A stretch of DNA of 64,000 bases from Citrobacter gillenii (GCF_013337685.1 NZ_SUQN01000006.1:186001-250000), one strand, 5' to 3'. Shown: positions 48,510 to 58,268, counted from the first letter of the stretch. Translations and numbers: made by a program. Notes: a model not told the origin generated them from the letters alone.

Positions 48510-48708
48510 TTCTTAGCGCCTCCAGTTTATCTTCCAGCGCCCTGGCGGAATCACTGGCAATGCCCTGCATCACCTTGCGCGATTCATTACCTGCCACCTG
48601 CGCCGCCGTGTTGATTGCCAGCTCCAGGCTGTCGCGCCGCCAGTCAGCTGTCAGCCAGCCCCAGACAAACGCCAGCGCCACCACAACCAGCCACTGCGCG
48701 TGACTCAT
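48328..48708 (-). CDS. Rz-like inner-membrane spanin
   Basis: 126 aa. One N-terminal membrane helix (WLVVVALAFVWGWLTADW) and a long periplasmic coiled region (SLELAINTAAQVAGNESRK...). Functions with the nested lipoprotein to fuse inner and outer membranes after peptidoglycan is cut. Its start overlaps the endolysin stop by one base. Confidence 0.85.
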   Translation of the reverse strand: MSHAQWLVVVALAFVWGWLTADWRRDSLELAINTAAQVAGNESRKVMQGIASDSARALEDKLEALRNAQPREIRTEVLKPVFTNRCLSDEFVSMYNSAVAGTERALSGKPENTMRHAAAAPERGNR

Positions 48709-49049
48709 CAGCGCACCCCGTTATGTTCCAGGCTGAAATGATTACCATCCGGTCTGGATTTGAAGCGCCCGCCCCAGCTTCCGCCCAGTGATTCCCAGTA
48801 TTCACCCAGCGGCAGATAGTCCTCTGTACGGGTCTGGTACTGACCATTAACAAACAGGTTAAAATCCACGGCCAGACGCTGGGTGTGCAGACTGTTCGAA
48901 ATACCGCTGCCCTTCTTCGCGTTCAGCGCCGCCTGTTCCGGGGTGCGGTACGCTTCACCAAACGTCAGCCGGTAGCCGCGTTCTTCCGCCCAGTGGATCA
49001 GGTTGGCCACCATGACGGTAAACAGCTGCTGCTTTTCACTCAGGGTCAT
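48708..49049 (-). CDS. Endolysin, M15-type peptidase
   Basis: 113 aa, no signal peptide. VanY/L-alanyl-D-glutamate endopeptidase fold: GEAYRTPEQ, SLHTQRLAVD (H55, D62) and NHFSLEH (H104) supply the zinc ligands. It cuts peptide bridges, in contrast to the P2 muramidase-type LysK. Overlaps the holin stop by 14 bases. Confidence 0.88.
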   Translation of the reverse strand: MTLSEKQQLFTVMVANLIHWAEERGYRLTFGEAYRTPEQAALNAKKGSGISNSLHTQRLAVDFNLFVNGQYQTRTEDYLPLGEYWESLGGSWGGRFKSRPDGNHFSLEHNGVR

Positions 49050-49338
49050 TTGTCACGCTCCCGTTCTTCTTTCCCGCTGCACGTCTGCGCAGCCACATTT
49101 CAACAGCCTGATAACCTGCAATACCCAGCGCTGCCCCCAGTCCCTGAATTGCCAGCGGGCTGGCCTCCGGGATTTGAATCAGCACCGCGCCAGCGATGAC
49201 TGAAACAAAACTGCCCAGGATCACACGGCTGATAAACAGGCGCGGTGTAATGGGATCATCACTGGCCAGCACCTTCGCAACAGCAATGAGCGCCCCCATA
49301 ATCAGCAGTGAATAAAGACTTTTTTCATGTTCCTGCAT
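49036..49338 (-). CDS. HP1-type phage holin
   Basis: 100 aa with about three hydrophobic stretches (LYSLLIMGALIAVAKVLA, LFISRVILGSFVSVIAGAVLI, AIQGLGAALGIAGYQAVEMW) and a basic, charged C-terminus. Fits the HP1 holin family by size and topology. Confidence 0.8.
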   Translation of the reverse strand: MQEHEKSLYSLLIMGALIAVAKVLASDDPITPRLFISRVILGSFVSVIAGAVLIQIPEASPLAIQGLGAALGIAGYQAVEMWLRRRAAGKKNGSVTNDPE

Positions 49339-49348
49339 TCCGGCTTCC

Positions 49349-49804
49349 TTATCCGATCAGGTTTTCCGTGGCTTCCGCTTCCAGATACGGCACACCGTTG
49401 ATGTTCACGAACTTGGGACTGGTCACAAAATATTTGATTTTGTGCGTAGCCACACCGCCGCCCTTTGGATCGATATCCAGCAGATTACTAAGCTGGAGTT
49501 TGTTGCCGAACGATTCCACTTTCATTTCTTCGTTGCCCGCTTTGGCATAGAAAAGAAAATCCAGCGGCGGAATACCACGCCACGAACCTGCGGCGCGGGC
49601 TTTGGCCGTCAGTACGCCCAGCACCTTGGAACTGACTTCAATTTCTCCTTCTGCGGCCACATCGCCATCAACATGGCCATCCGGCACACCACGGGTCTGG
49701 GCGGCGGCGCTGTTATCCGTGATATCGAGTGTGATTTTCTCGATGTGGATCAGATCGCCGTCAAGATAGGTATCAAACGACATACCCGAAATACGTTTAC
49801 TCAT
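49349..49804 (-). CDS. Tail tube protein (DUF2597 type)
   Basis: 151 aa, beta-rich: SKRISGMSFDTYLDGDLIHIEKITLDITDNSAAAQTRGVPDGHVDG is the family opening. Major tube subunit of HP1/K139-type myophages. Overlaps the sheath stop by 4 bases. Confidence 0.85.
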   Translation of the reverse strand: MSKRISGMSFDTYLDGDLIHIEKITLDITDNSAAAQTRGVPDGHVDGDVAAEGEIEVSSKVLGVLTAKARAAGSWRGIPPLDFLFYAKAGNEEMKVESFGNKLQLSNLLDIDPKGGGVATHKIKYFVTSPKFVNINGVPYLEAEATENLIG

Positions 49805-50928
49805 GCAGCGGCCTCCAGACTGGCATCCAGTAACAGACTGATGGTGATTTGCAGCGGAACTTCCCAGGTGCGTACCACCAGATAAATATCCACCGTCTTT
49901 TTGTTCTTCCAGACAATGGTCACATCACCCTCCTGCGGCGGCTTCACTTCCCCCGGAAATGACACACCATTGATACTGGCCGCTGTGGACATTTCACGCA
50001 GTGGACGTGCAAACAGCGTCTGGTGTGCAGCAATACTGCCTGGTGTGCTGTTGAGTGAGCGATCCGCAATTTTGCTGATAGCCAGCAGACGTACACGACG
50101 CGCCGCTTTATCGGCAACACGCAGGGTTTCAATCGACTGGTAATCGCCGCCTTCCACATCCAGCGTCCGCCCGTCAGCCCAGTAAAAACCGTCATAGTCC
50201 GGGTACCACATCGGCACACTAAAACGCTGGGCTTCCAGTGCCTGAAGCGTGGCCAGCTCCAGCACCGCCCCGGTACCATCAACCGGCATTTCATCACTGC
50301 CCAGATTCAGCAGCGCCCCGGTTTTCACACGGGCAGGACTGTCTGCGATAGTCACGGCACGACTGCAAAGACGGCCAGCCAGCACACCCGGCTCATTTCC
50401 CCACAGACGCGGAACCAGTTGCACCGCCTTCTCTGCAATACCATCCTGAATGGCAGACACTCGGGTCAGGTAATCCGCCTGGGCTTCTTCTTCCTGCATT
50501 CCCTGCACGGCCAGGATGAACCACACCCAGCGCCCATATTTAGATATCAGCGTGGATCGTAACGTCGCCGCCTGATTCACCGGGGCTTTGGCCGTCACAT
50601 CACTGGACAGCACGACCCCTTCCACCGAACACACCACCTGTGCGGCCAGAACCGCTTTCACCCAGGCATCGTCCTCAGCATCTGCGGGCAGCACATGAAT
50701 AAATGCCCACCAGTTCTGACCGGCGTTTGCCAGTGCCGCCAGAACATCGCTTTTCAGCGGGCTTTCCCCTTCTCCCAGCAGTGCATCAAAATCACTCTGG
50801 GCATTCACCGCCAGCGTTTTCCCCACATTTTTGGTACCCGTACCGATAAACAGCAGCGTGCGTTCCACTTCATTGGTTTCACCCAGCAGCTGGTTTACCT
50901 GGTTCACGGTCACGTTTGGCCAGGTCAT
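49801..50928 (-). CDS. Tail sheath protein (DUF2586 type)
   Basis: 375 aa. MTWPNVTVNQVNQLLGETNEVERTLLFIG opening with contractile-sheath fold. The family belongs to HP1/K139 rather than P2 FI. Overlaps both neighbours by 4 bases. Confidence 0.85.
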   Translation of the reverse strand: MTWPNVTVNQVNQLLGETNEVERTLLFIGTGTKNVGKTLAVNAQSDFDALLGEGESPLKSDVLAALANAGQNWWAFIHVLPADAEDDAWVKAVLAAQVVCSVEGVVLSSDVTAKAPVNQAATLRSTLISKYGRWVWFILAVQGMQEEEAQADYLTRVSAIQDGIAEKAVQLVPRLWGNEPGVLAGRLCSRAVTIADSPARVKTGALLNLGSDEMPVDGTGAVLELATLQALEAQRFSVPMWYPDYDGFYWADGRTLDVEGGDYQSIETLRVADKAARRVRLLAISKIADRSLNSTPGSIAAHQTLFARPLREMSTAASINGVSFPGEVKPPQEGDVTIVWKNKKTVDIYLVVRTWEVPLQITISLLLDASLEAAA

Positions 50929-51632
50929 GCTTTCCCCTTAATCTCCTGCGCCTTAACATCCCAGCCAAAGCCGATGGCCTGAAGCTGACGCGCCAGCGCG
51001 TTATCAAATTCATCGTCACTCATGCCCAGAAAGACACGGGCAGGAAGATCCACTGTCCAGCTGGTTTTCACCGCCTTACCGCTGAGTTTTCGAATCAGTA
51101 ACCCCGCCCGGCTGTATGGCATCGTTTGGGTTAACTCGCCCAGCGTGGGCTTTTTCCAGCGTTTACCGGTGCGTACCCGGTACCCCAGCACCCGCAGTTT
51201 TTTGGCCTGGGCTGGCGTGGCCATTTTTCCGGCCTCCGCCTTCCGTGGCTGACTGCGACGGCTGACACTGACACGCATACCATTTTGTTGCGCATATCCG
51301 ACTGTCCCGGCCGGTACCGGCGTTTCCCCGTTCCGGTAGCCACCACCCTGCAAATAAATCCGTACCGCCTGAATCTCTGGCATTTCACGGATATGCAGCA
51401 GTTTTGGCAGGTTCCGCAGCATCTTCCCTTTGCGCTTCGTTTTACGCCCCGGCCACTTCTGACCATCCGGTGCTTCCTGATTGCGAACGTGCCGTTTTGC
51501 GGCGGCAATCACGCCATATTTGGCCAGCCTCCAGATAAGGCGCTGGCGCTTTTTGGGCGGCAGCTCCATGCTGGCCAGTGATTTACGCAACTCTGCAAGC
51601 TGCTTTTTATTCAGCTCACCACCGGCAATCAT
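50925..51632 (-). CDS. Phage tail completion / virion morphogenesis protein (gpS-like)
   Basis: 235 aa, strongly basic (about 45 Lys/Arg), helical N-terminus (LNKKQLAELRKSLASMELPPKKRQRLIWRLAKYG) then GPS/virion-morphogenesis-type blocks (SRAGLLIRKLSGK). Position between sheath and gpR-like matches P2 S. Confidence 0.75.
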   Translation of the reverse strand: MIAGGELNKKQLAELRKSLASMELPPKKRQRLIWRLAKYGVIAAAKRHVRNQEAPDGQKWPGRKTKRKGKMLRNLPKLLHIREMPEIQAVRIYLQGGGYRNGETPVPAGTVGYAQQNGMRVSVSRRSQPRKAEAGKMATPAQAKKLRVLGYRVRTGKRWKKPTLGELTQTMPYSRAGLLIRKLSGKAVKTSWTVDLPARVFLGMSDDEFDNALARQLQAIGFGWDVKAQEIKGKA

Positions 51633-52135
51633 TCGTTACCGCCTACCGGCGCACCGGTTTCATCCACGCCATAAATATTGGCGGTGATCGCTATCCAGAC
51701 TTCAGGGTTAACCAGCGACCAGCGTTTCCCCTGCCAAGGGATCGCCCCGTTTTCGTCCTCCCTGATCACCAGTTCTTCCACCATTGGCACGGTCAGTACA
51801 ATGGTGGCGGTTTCCTCATCCTCCACTGACACATCCCAGTCCGGTTCAGCTTCAGTCAGGCCGACTTCATCCAGTAATTCCCTGTCAGCCTCATCCAGCC
51901 ACGCGGCCAGCAGCGACATAAGCAACTGCGGCGGACACAGGCGGTACGGGAAACGCTGCCAGCTGATTACCGCGTCATAGCGAATCACCGCCTGGCGGTA
52001 CTGTCCCAGCCCGTAATCCTTCGCGGCGGGGATGAACTTCATTTCATCCAGCACACTGTCAAATGACTGCATGGCGCGCGGCGGCACGTTTTGCTGAAAA
52101 AATGCGGTCAGGCTCTCAAGCTGTGTCTGGCTCAT
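51629..52135 (-). CDS. Phage tail completion protein (gpR-like)
   Basis: 168 aa. MSQTQLESLTAFFQQNVPPRAMQSF opening, acidic, with LWLDEADRELLDEVGL-type repeats as in P2 R. Located between L-like and S-like genes with 4-base overlaps. Confidence 0.8.
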   Translation of the reverse strand: MSQTQLESLTAFFQQNVPPRAMQSFDSVLDEMKFIPAAKDYGLGQYRQAVIRYDAVISWQRFPYRLCPPQLLMSLLAAWLDEADRELLDEVGLTEAEPDWDVSVEDEETATIVLTVPMVEELVIREDENGAIPWQGKRWSLVNPEVWIAITANIYGVDETGAPVGGNE

Positions 52136-52584
52136 ACTTTTTTCACCGTTGCACGTTTAAGCCCCTTCATGCGACGGATAACCACTGAAGCCTCAGCCAG
52201 TAACCCGGCGCGGGTCTCCATACTCTCCTGTCCCGGATGGGTTTCACGTCGCCCGACAGTGGCAAACTCCCCCAGCAAATCCGCTTTCGCCCTGGCAAAT
52301 ACCGCTTTCATGTACTGGGCGCACAGGCTGTTAAGCCCGCCCATTTTTACGCCCGGAACATCTGCCGCCAGCGTGTGGCCTTTTGCTTTCCAGCTGGCCT
52401 CCACGTTTTCCAGCTCGGCATTCACCTCCGCGACTGCGGCCAGCAGCGCCTGACTGATGGTGTCCGCGTCGATATCGGCTGGCAGTGATCGCTGCGCCTG
52501 AAAGTCCTTCAGATTCAGATCCGGCCAGAACCCGTTATTCGTCAGCGGTTCATCCTGATAATCCAGCGGTTTTCCGCTAAACAT
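52132..52584 (-). CDS. Head completion/stabilisation protein L
   Basis: 150 aa from ATG 52584 (MFSGKPLDYQDEPLTNNGFWPDLNL), the gpL-type start; a longer frame to 52635 adds a non-family tail. Follows M as in P2. Stabilises filled heads. Confidence 0.85.
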   Translation of the reverse strand: MFSGKPLDYQDEPLTNNGFWPDLNLKDFQAQRSLPADIDADTISQALLAAVAEVNAELENVEASWKAKGHTLAADVPGVKMGGLNSLCAQYMKAVFARAKADLLGEFATVGRRETHPGQESMETRAGLLAEASVVIRRMKGLKRATVKKV

Positions 52585-52680
52585 AATTCCCCCGAAAAAG
52601 GCGGACTGACCGGTTTCCACGGCACAGTGACACACGGAGTGTTCTGCCCTCCACCGCGTCCGCCTGGCTTGCGGTAGTCT

Positions 52681-53382
52681 TTACCCCTGCGTCAGTTTTC
52701 GGATACGGGCGGCAATCGTCTGCCGGGCCGTTCTGACGCCGATTTTTAAATAGTATTTTTCTGCAGTGGCCAGCAGTTGATCGGCTTTCTCCAGCGTTTC
52801 AATGTCATCCACACTCGCTGCCGTTGTCTGGCCATCTTCACCGCGCAGCAGCTCCAGCCCGGCAAACTTGAACCACTTGGCCGTGACCTGTTCATGCAGC
52901 CGCCAGGTACTGGCGACACGCTCAAATGTACGGGAGAAATACGGTTCAACACTTTCCCCGCGCCCTGATGTTTCCTGCGCCCAGGCCAGCATCGTATCGG
53001 CCACGAACGTGGAAAAATTACTGCGCAACCGATCCGGGGTTGCCTGCTGCTGGCTGATTGCAATGTCAGCCCAGTCCAGCGCCTTATCCAGATCGCCCAC
53101 GTCAAACAGCCAGATAACACACCAGGCAAATACCGGGTTGGCGTACACCTGCCCGCTTTCCAGATACGCTTCCACAGTCGGTGTCCAGCGCGGCAGCAAC
53201 ACATCCCGCTTAAACTCAACACGATCCGCGATTGTCGGCAGGTTACGGCAATGTTCCACATCCGCTTCCAGCGCCTTAATCAGCAGATGCATGCTTTCCG
53301 TGGTTTCCAGTGCCTGGCTGCGTTTCAGCTTTTGTTCCATCGCAATGCGCTGGCTGTGACGCTGCGCGGGAGAAAGTGCCAT
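52681..53382 (-). CDS. Terminase small subunit (endonuclease) M
   Basis: 233 aa. MALSPAQRHSQRIAMEQKLKRSQAL opening and WDV-type helices (WCVIWLFDVGDLDKALDWADIAI) as in P2 M. With P it cuts and packages DNA at cos. Precedes L. Confidence 0.88.
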   Translation of the reverse strand: MALSPAQRHSQRIAMEQKLKRSQALETTESMHLLIKALEADVEHCRNLPTIADRVEFKRDVLLPRWTPTVEAYLESGQVYANPVFAWCVIWLFDVGDLDKALDWADIAISQQQATPDRLRSNFSTFVADTMLAWAQETSGRGESVEPYFSRTFERVASTWRLHEQVTAKWFKFAGLELLRGEDGQTTAASVDDIETLEKADQLLATAEKYYLKIGVRTARQTIAARIRKLTQG

Positions 53383-53385
53383 TTA

Positions 53386-54408
53386 TCAGCCCTCTGCTGG
53401 TTCGGAAACCTTGCCGATGGTCACGGCGGATTCATCAATGGCCGCATACAGCTCCGGCACTTCAACCGCATAGCCTTCATTACGCAGGTATTTGTTTTCG
53501 AACTGCTTACGGTCTTCAACAAATTCCGCCTTACGCATGCGGGTGTTGCGCTGGGTGTAGATATGCAGATTAGAAAGCGGCGTGACGACCATACGTTTAC
53601 CCGGCATAAACGGCGGGATAACAGCAGGACGGCCAGCAATGGTGCTGCCCAGCATCTGCGCCGCGATTTTTTCAGTCGGGCGATCTGCGGCCTGATACAG
53701 TCGGTATTGTTCAGCAGCAACCAGATCAGCACCGACCAGAACCACCAGACGCGGGTCATTGCGGAACTGTGCCGGGATCTTGGCGTTAATCAGGTCTGAA
53801 GCCATTGCATCCAGTGATTTGTAATCCCCGGCTTCATCCAGCACGACCGGATCGGTCATAATCTGATTACCACCCAGCAGCGTTTTCATACGCTCATGCC
53901 AGCCGATGTTGACATCTTCGCCGTTCGGGTTATCCGTTGGATTCGTCGTTTTTGCGCGACTCTTACCGTTAAAACCAATACGCAGCATATCCAGCGCAAA
54001 AGCCTGTGTGGTAAACGCCTGAACCAGGTTGTAAAACTCGTTTTCGTCCTTACCGGCATTTGCCCAGACCGAAAGCAGATCCCAGCGCAGTGCGGCGCAG
54101 CTGTCCGTTTCAACCAGTGAGTAGTCATTGCCGTCCACGCCAACCTGACGAACAAAGCGGCCATTTTCACTGCGGCCGGTATGCAGCACTGAGGAACCGA
54201 CAGAAATCACCTGGCCACTCAGTTGGTCAACGTCCAGACAGGTAATCATGTTCAGGAACTCCACGGACTCCAGCAGCGCCAGACGCAGCGCATTTTCCTG
54301 CGGGTCATTCAGGGAAAAATAACGACTGGTATCACGTGCGCCAAACTGCTGCGCCATACCACTCGAATATTTATCCAGTAAATCCCGTGCACGGTTATTA
54401 AGGTGCAT
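53386..54408 (-). CDS. Major capsid protein N
   Basis: 340 aa. P2 N family: LNNRARDLLDKYSSGMAQQFGARD, FVRQVGVDGNDYSLVETDSCAALRW, IMTDPVVLDEAGDYKSLDAMASD. The N-terminus is cleaved in P2 by the O protease. Confidence 0.93.
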   Translation of the reverse strand: MHLNNRARDLLDKYSSGMAQQFGARDTSRYFSLNDPQENALRLALLESVEFLNMITCLDVDQLSGQVISVGSSVLHTGRSENGRFVRQVGVDGNDYSLVETDSCAALRWDLLSVWANAGKDENEFYNLVQAFTTQAFALDMLRIGFNGKSRAKTTNPTDNPNGEDVNIGWHERMKTLLGGNQIMTDPVVLDEAGDYKSLDAMASDLINAKIPAQFRNDPRLVVLVGADLVAAEQYRLYQAADRPTEKIAAQMLGSTIAGRPAVIPPFMPGKRMVVTPLSNLHIYTQRNTRMRKAEFVEDRKQFENKYLRNEGYAVEVPELYAAIDESAVTIGKVSEPAEG

Positions 54409-54469
54409 AAAACTCCCTCGCGATTAAGCGATAATAAAAATGTTTTGTACTAATTAACGTCAGAACGTA

Positions 54470-55273
54470 TTACAGGAAATTAAATTTCCCCGCTTTTTCT
54501 GAAATCTTACGCCCCGGTGTACGGGTGGATTTATTACCCAGATCGTTAAAACGTTGAACGATATCTTTTGCATTATCACGAATAGCCGCAAATTCTTCGG
54601 TATCGACCACTTCCGCAATGGTATCCACATCACCCTGAACATCATTCAGCTGATTTTCAATTTTTGCCACACGGCCTTCCAGTTCGTTTACCGCGTTGGC
54701 CAGCGCCTGTAACTTATCATCACCCTGCGTGGTATCATCAGGCGGCGTTTCATCTTCAAACTTCGGTTTAATACCAAATAATTTTTGCCAGTTCTTCATT
54801 CGTATATCCTGTTTAATTTTTCCGTCACGGGAAATCACGCAACTGTAATATCCCTGCTTAGATAATTTTTTGCGCCGACTACTAAAGCGCAGCCGTGTGG
54901 TGCCAACACTGGCGGGAGTATCTGTTACCGCCAGCCCCTTGAGGTATGTACGCCCACTACCGCGCCAGTTCTCATCCGGTTCAATCGAGAAGAACAGGAG
55001 CTGATCTTCATGGTTGGCGAAAATTAAACGCATATTCGGGCAAAGGCTGACGTAAAGCCGCGCCAGTCCGTCATCGCCATCATGCCAGGTGGCCTCCAGC
55101 ACCTCCCCAAAATTACCGCAATCATTCTCGTGTTCAGGCCAGATCAAAGCGACATAGTGGTTATAGTCATAGGTTTCCCCCATATCGATAATCCACTGGC
55201 GTTTAATTTCTCTGCCGTCAACGGTATCCCCTTCGGTAGCAACACACAGCCAGTCAGTTTTTAAATGCGACAT
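54470..55273 (-). CDS. Capsid scaffold with protease domain O
   Basis: 267 aa. N-terminal GPO serine-protease domain with Asp19 (TVDGRE), His48 (WPEHEN) and a Ser in FSIEP (96) or downstream SPAS-like DTPASVG; C-terminal coiled-coil scaffold (LQALANAVNELEGRVAKIENQ). Internally cleaves N, O and Q and itself. Divergent from P. Confidence 0.9.
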   Translation of the reverse strand: MSHLKTDWLCVATEGDTVDGREIKRQWIIDMGETYDYNHYVALIWPEHENDCGNFGEVLEATWHDGDDGLARLYVSLCPNMRLIFANHEDQLLFFSIEPDENWRGSGRTYLKGLAVTDTPASVGTTRLRFSSRRKKLSKQGYYSCVISRDGKIKQDIRMKNWQKLFGIKPKFEDETPPDDTTQGDDKLQALANAVNELEGRVAKIENQLNDVQGDVDTIAEVVDTEEFAAIRDNAKDIVQRFNDLGNKSTRTPGRKISEKAGKFNFL

Positions 55274-55355
55274 ATCCCCCCTGATTTATTCACCGACGCT
55301 GCAAATCAATTATTGCCAAATAAAACCACCACTGCATCACGCTTTATTCTGAACA

Positions 55356-55380
55356 GTTCGGTTATCACGTATTACCGAAC
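55356..55380. promoter_or_regulatory. Dyad in the O/P divergent late control region
   Basis: GTTCGGT and its complement ACCGAAC, 11-nt spacer. It lies between the divergent O (55273) and P (55435) starts, where P2 has two Ogr-dependent promoters. Candidate Ogr box; no repeat elsewhere in the phage was noticed. Confidence 0.45.
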
Positions 55381-55434
55381 AGACGCGAATTAACACCGCC
55401 GTTTTTTCATAACAGCCACGGCATAATTATCCGC

Positions 55435-57210
55435 ATGGCTAAATACTCAGAAGAACTAAAAGGCGTTGTCCGCGCACTTTATTTGCGCCGCTATACGCCA
55501 AAAGAAATTGCATCAGAATTAAATCTGCCGAATGCGCGGATCGTTTACTACTGGGCTGAGAAATACAGCTGGGCGGATTTACTCAGCTTTGAAAGTACAG
55601 AGGAGGCAATCGAACGCCGCTACCAGCTGCTGGCCAGCCGCGATAATAAAACCGATCTCGACCTGAAAGAAATGGACATGCTGATTGCCCATGCCACAAA
55701 GCTGCGTGCTCAAAGCAATAAGCATAAAGAAAAAATGGCCAGCGGCCAGAGTAATGGTCAGGCAGCTGCGCGGGACAGCAACAGCGATGAACCGCGCCCC
55801 AAACGCAAAAACAGAAAAAACGATATTTCATCTCTGACCCAGGCGGATTTTGACACCTGGGCGGAAGAACATCTTTTTGAATACCAGAAACACCTGCGCA
55901 GGAACATCGGCCAGCAGGTCAGGAACATCCTTAAAAGCCGCCAGATCGGTGCCACCTGGTACTTTGCATTTGAAGCCTTTGAAAACGCGGTCATGACAGG
56001 CGATCCGCAAATCTTCCTGTCAGCCTCCAAAGTCCAGGCGGAATACTTCCGGTCTTACATCGTCAACATTGCAGAGCAGTATTTTGGCATCACGCTGACC
56101 GGCAACCCTATCCGCCTCAGCAATGGCGCTGAACTGCGTTTTCTCTCAACCAACAAAAACACGGCACAGTCCTACAGTGGCCACCTGTACTGTGACGAAT
56201 ATTTCTGGGTGCCTAACTTCGCCAGGCTTAATGAAGTGGCCAGCGCAATGGCCACCCATGACAAATGGCGCACCACTTACTTTTCAACACCCTCAGCCAA
56301 AACGCACCAGGCTTACCCGTTCTGGACGGGTGAAGAATGGAAACAGGGCAGTAAAAAACGCGCGGCCGCACAGTTCCCGTCCTTTGATGAAATGCGCAAC
56401 GGCGGACGGCTTTGCCCGGATGGTCAGTGGCGCTATGTCATCACGATGGAGGATGCCATTGCGGGCGGCTTCAACCTGGCCAACATCGAGAAGCTGCGCA
56501 ACCGCTACAACACAGCCACCTTCAACATGCTCTATATGTGCGTGTTCGTGGACAGCAAGGATTCCGTATTCAGCTTTTCAGACCTGGAAGCCTGCGGCGT
56601 GGAGGTGGACACCTGGCAGGATCACAACCCGGACGCTGCGCGGCCATTTGGTGACAGGCCAGTATGGGGAGGCTTTGACCCGGCACGCAGCGGCGATTTG
56701 TCGTGTTTTGTGATTATTGCCCCGCCGATGTATGCCGCAGAGAAATTCCGCGTTCTGAAGGTTATTAACTGGAAGGGCATGAACTTCCGCTATCAGGCCA
56801 GGCAGATCGAACTCCTGTTTAAAAAATACAACTTCACCTATCTGGGAGTGGACGTTACCGGTATTGGCCAGGGTGTTTTTGACAACATCCAGCATTTTGC
56901 CATGCGCGTGGCCGTCGCCATTCGTTACGACATGAACACGAAAAATCAGCTGGTACTGAAAGCGGCGGACGTGGTGGAAAGTCAGCGTATTGAATGGGAC
57001 AAGAACCTGAAAGAGATCCCGGCCAGCTTTATGGCTGTACGCCGCACCACCACGCAAAGCGGTAACGCCATGACATTTGTCGCTGACCGCAGCCAGGACA
57101 CTGGCCACGCGGAGGCGTTCTGGGCCATTACCCACGCCCTGCATAACGAACCACTCAACTACGAAAACAAACCGAAATCCCGCTGGGGTGTAAGGAAAGA
57201 GGCTGCATGA
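55435..57210 (+). CDS. Terminase large subunit (ATPase) P
   Basis: 591 aa. N-terminal HTH (PKEIASELNLPNARIVYYWA), Walker A variant KSRQIGATWYFAFEA (about 162-176), Walker B LYCDEYFWV, and a C-terminal RNase H-like nuclease region (LGVDVTGIGQGV). Motor that packages DNA. Divergent from O. Confidence 0.95.
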   Translation: MAKYSEELKGVVRALYLRRYTPKEIASELNLPNARIVYYWAEKYSWADLLSFESTEEAIERRYQLLASRDNKTDLDLKEMDMLIAHATKLRAQSNKHKEKMASGQSNGQAAARDSNSDEPRPKRKNRKNDISSLTQADFDTWAEEHLFEYQKHLRRNIGQQVRNILKSRQIGATWYFAFEAFENAVMTGDPQIFLSASKVQAEYFRSYIVNIAEQYFGITLTGNPIRLSNGAELRFLSTNKNTAQSYSGHLYCDEYFWVPNFARLNEVASAMATHDKWRTTYFSTPSAKTHQAYPFWTGEEWKQGSKKRAAAQFPSFDEMRNGGRLCPDGQWRYVITMEDAIAGGFNLANIEKLRNRYNTATFNMLYMCVFVDSKDSVFSFSDLEACGVEVDTWQDHNPDAARPFGDRPVWGGFDPARSGDLSCFVIIAPPMYAAEKFRVLKVINWKGMNFRYQARQIELLFKKYNFTYLGVDVTGIGQGVFDNIQHFAMRVAVAIRYDMNTKNQLVLKAADVVESQRIEWDKNLKEIPASFMAVRRTTTQSGNAMTFVADRSQDTGHAEAFWAITHALHNEPLNYENKPKSRWGVRKEAA

Positions 57211-58268
57211 GTAAGAAAAACCGCTTCGTTAAGCGCAACCCGCGCGGCGATAAGTCCAAAAAAATGAGCATCATTACATTCGGCAAACCGGAACCCGTGC
57301 TGACCACCGGCACGGATTACCGCGACATCTGGTACGACAATGCCGCCGATCACTTTACCCAGCCGATTGACCGGCTGGCACTGGCACAGCTCATCAATCT
57401 GAACGGTCAGCATGGCGGCATCATCCACGCCCGGAAAAATATGATTGTGTCTGATTATCTGGGCGGTGGCCTGACTTACGACCAGCTGGAAGCCGCAGCG
57501 TTTGACTATACAACCTTCGGGGATATTGCGATTGGCAAAATCCGCAACGGATGGGGGGATGTGATTGCCCTGGAACCTTTACCCGGCCTGTATATTCGCC
57601 GCCGTAAAGTCAGGGACAACGCCACAGACCAGCCCGGCGATTATGTGGTGTTACAGGACGGTGAACCGCAGGTATGGCCGCAGGAAGATATCATTTTTAT
57701 CAAGATGTACGACCCGCAGCAGCATATCTACGGGCTGCCAGACTATATCGGTGGCGTACACTCGGCATTGCTTAACAGTGAAGCCGTGATTTTCCGCCGC
57801 CGCTACTACCACAACGGCGCTCATACTGGCGGCATTCTCTATACACGCGATCCCAGCATGACGGATGAAATGGAAGAAGAAATTGAACAGCAGCTGCGTG
57901 ACAGCAAAGGTATCGGCAACTTCTCCACCATTCTGGTGAACATTCCTGGCGGGGATGGGGATGCGATCAAGTTCATTGAAATGGGGGATATCTCCGCAAA
58001 AGATGAATTTGCCAACATCAAAAACATCAGTGCACAGGACATTCTCAACGCGCACCGCTTTCCTGCTGGCCTGGCCGGAATTGTCCCGCAGAACACTGCC
58101 GGTCTGGGGGATGTTGAAAAGGCGGAAAGGATTTACAAGAAAAGCGAGATAGCGCCCATTCAGCGCCGGTTTATGACCGCTGTTAACAACGATCCCGAAA
58201 TACCGGAACGTCTGCACCTTCACTTTGATTTAAGTTACACAGAATCAACGGATAAGGATGCGGCATGA
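57207..58268 (+). CDS. Portal protein Q
   Basis: 353 aa. P2 Q/phage_portal family: FGKPEPVLTTGTDYRDIWYD, DSKGIGNFSTILVNIPGG and RFPAGLAGIVPQNTAGLGDVEKAE. The start overlaps the P stop (ATGA). Dodecameric portal at one head vertex. Confidence 0.93.
   Translation: MSKKNRFVKRNPRGDKSKKMSIITFGKPEPVLTTGTDYRDIWYDNAADHFTQPIDRLALAQLINLNGQHGGIIHARKNMIVSDYLGGGLTYDQLEAAAFDYTTFGDIAIGKIRNGWGDVIALEPLPGLYIRRRKVRDNATDQPGDYVVLQDGEPQVWPQEDIIFIKMYDPQQHIYGLPDYIGGVHSALLNSEAVIFRRRYYHNGAHTGGILYTRDPSMTDEMEEEIEQQLRDSKGIGNFSTILVNIPGGDGDAIKFIEMGDISAKDEFANIKNISAQDILNAHRFPAGLAGIVPQNTAGLGDVEKAERIYKKSEIAPIQRRFMTAVNNDPEIPERLHLHFDLSYTESTDKDAA

Noticed and set aside
48644-48853. 69-codon frame across spanin/endolysin genes
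   Set aside because: Overlaps two well-supported lysis genes in another frame; no family and no ribosome site.
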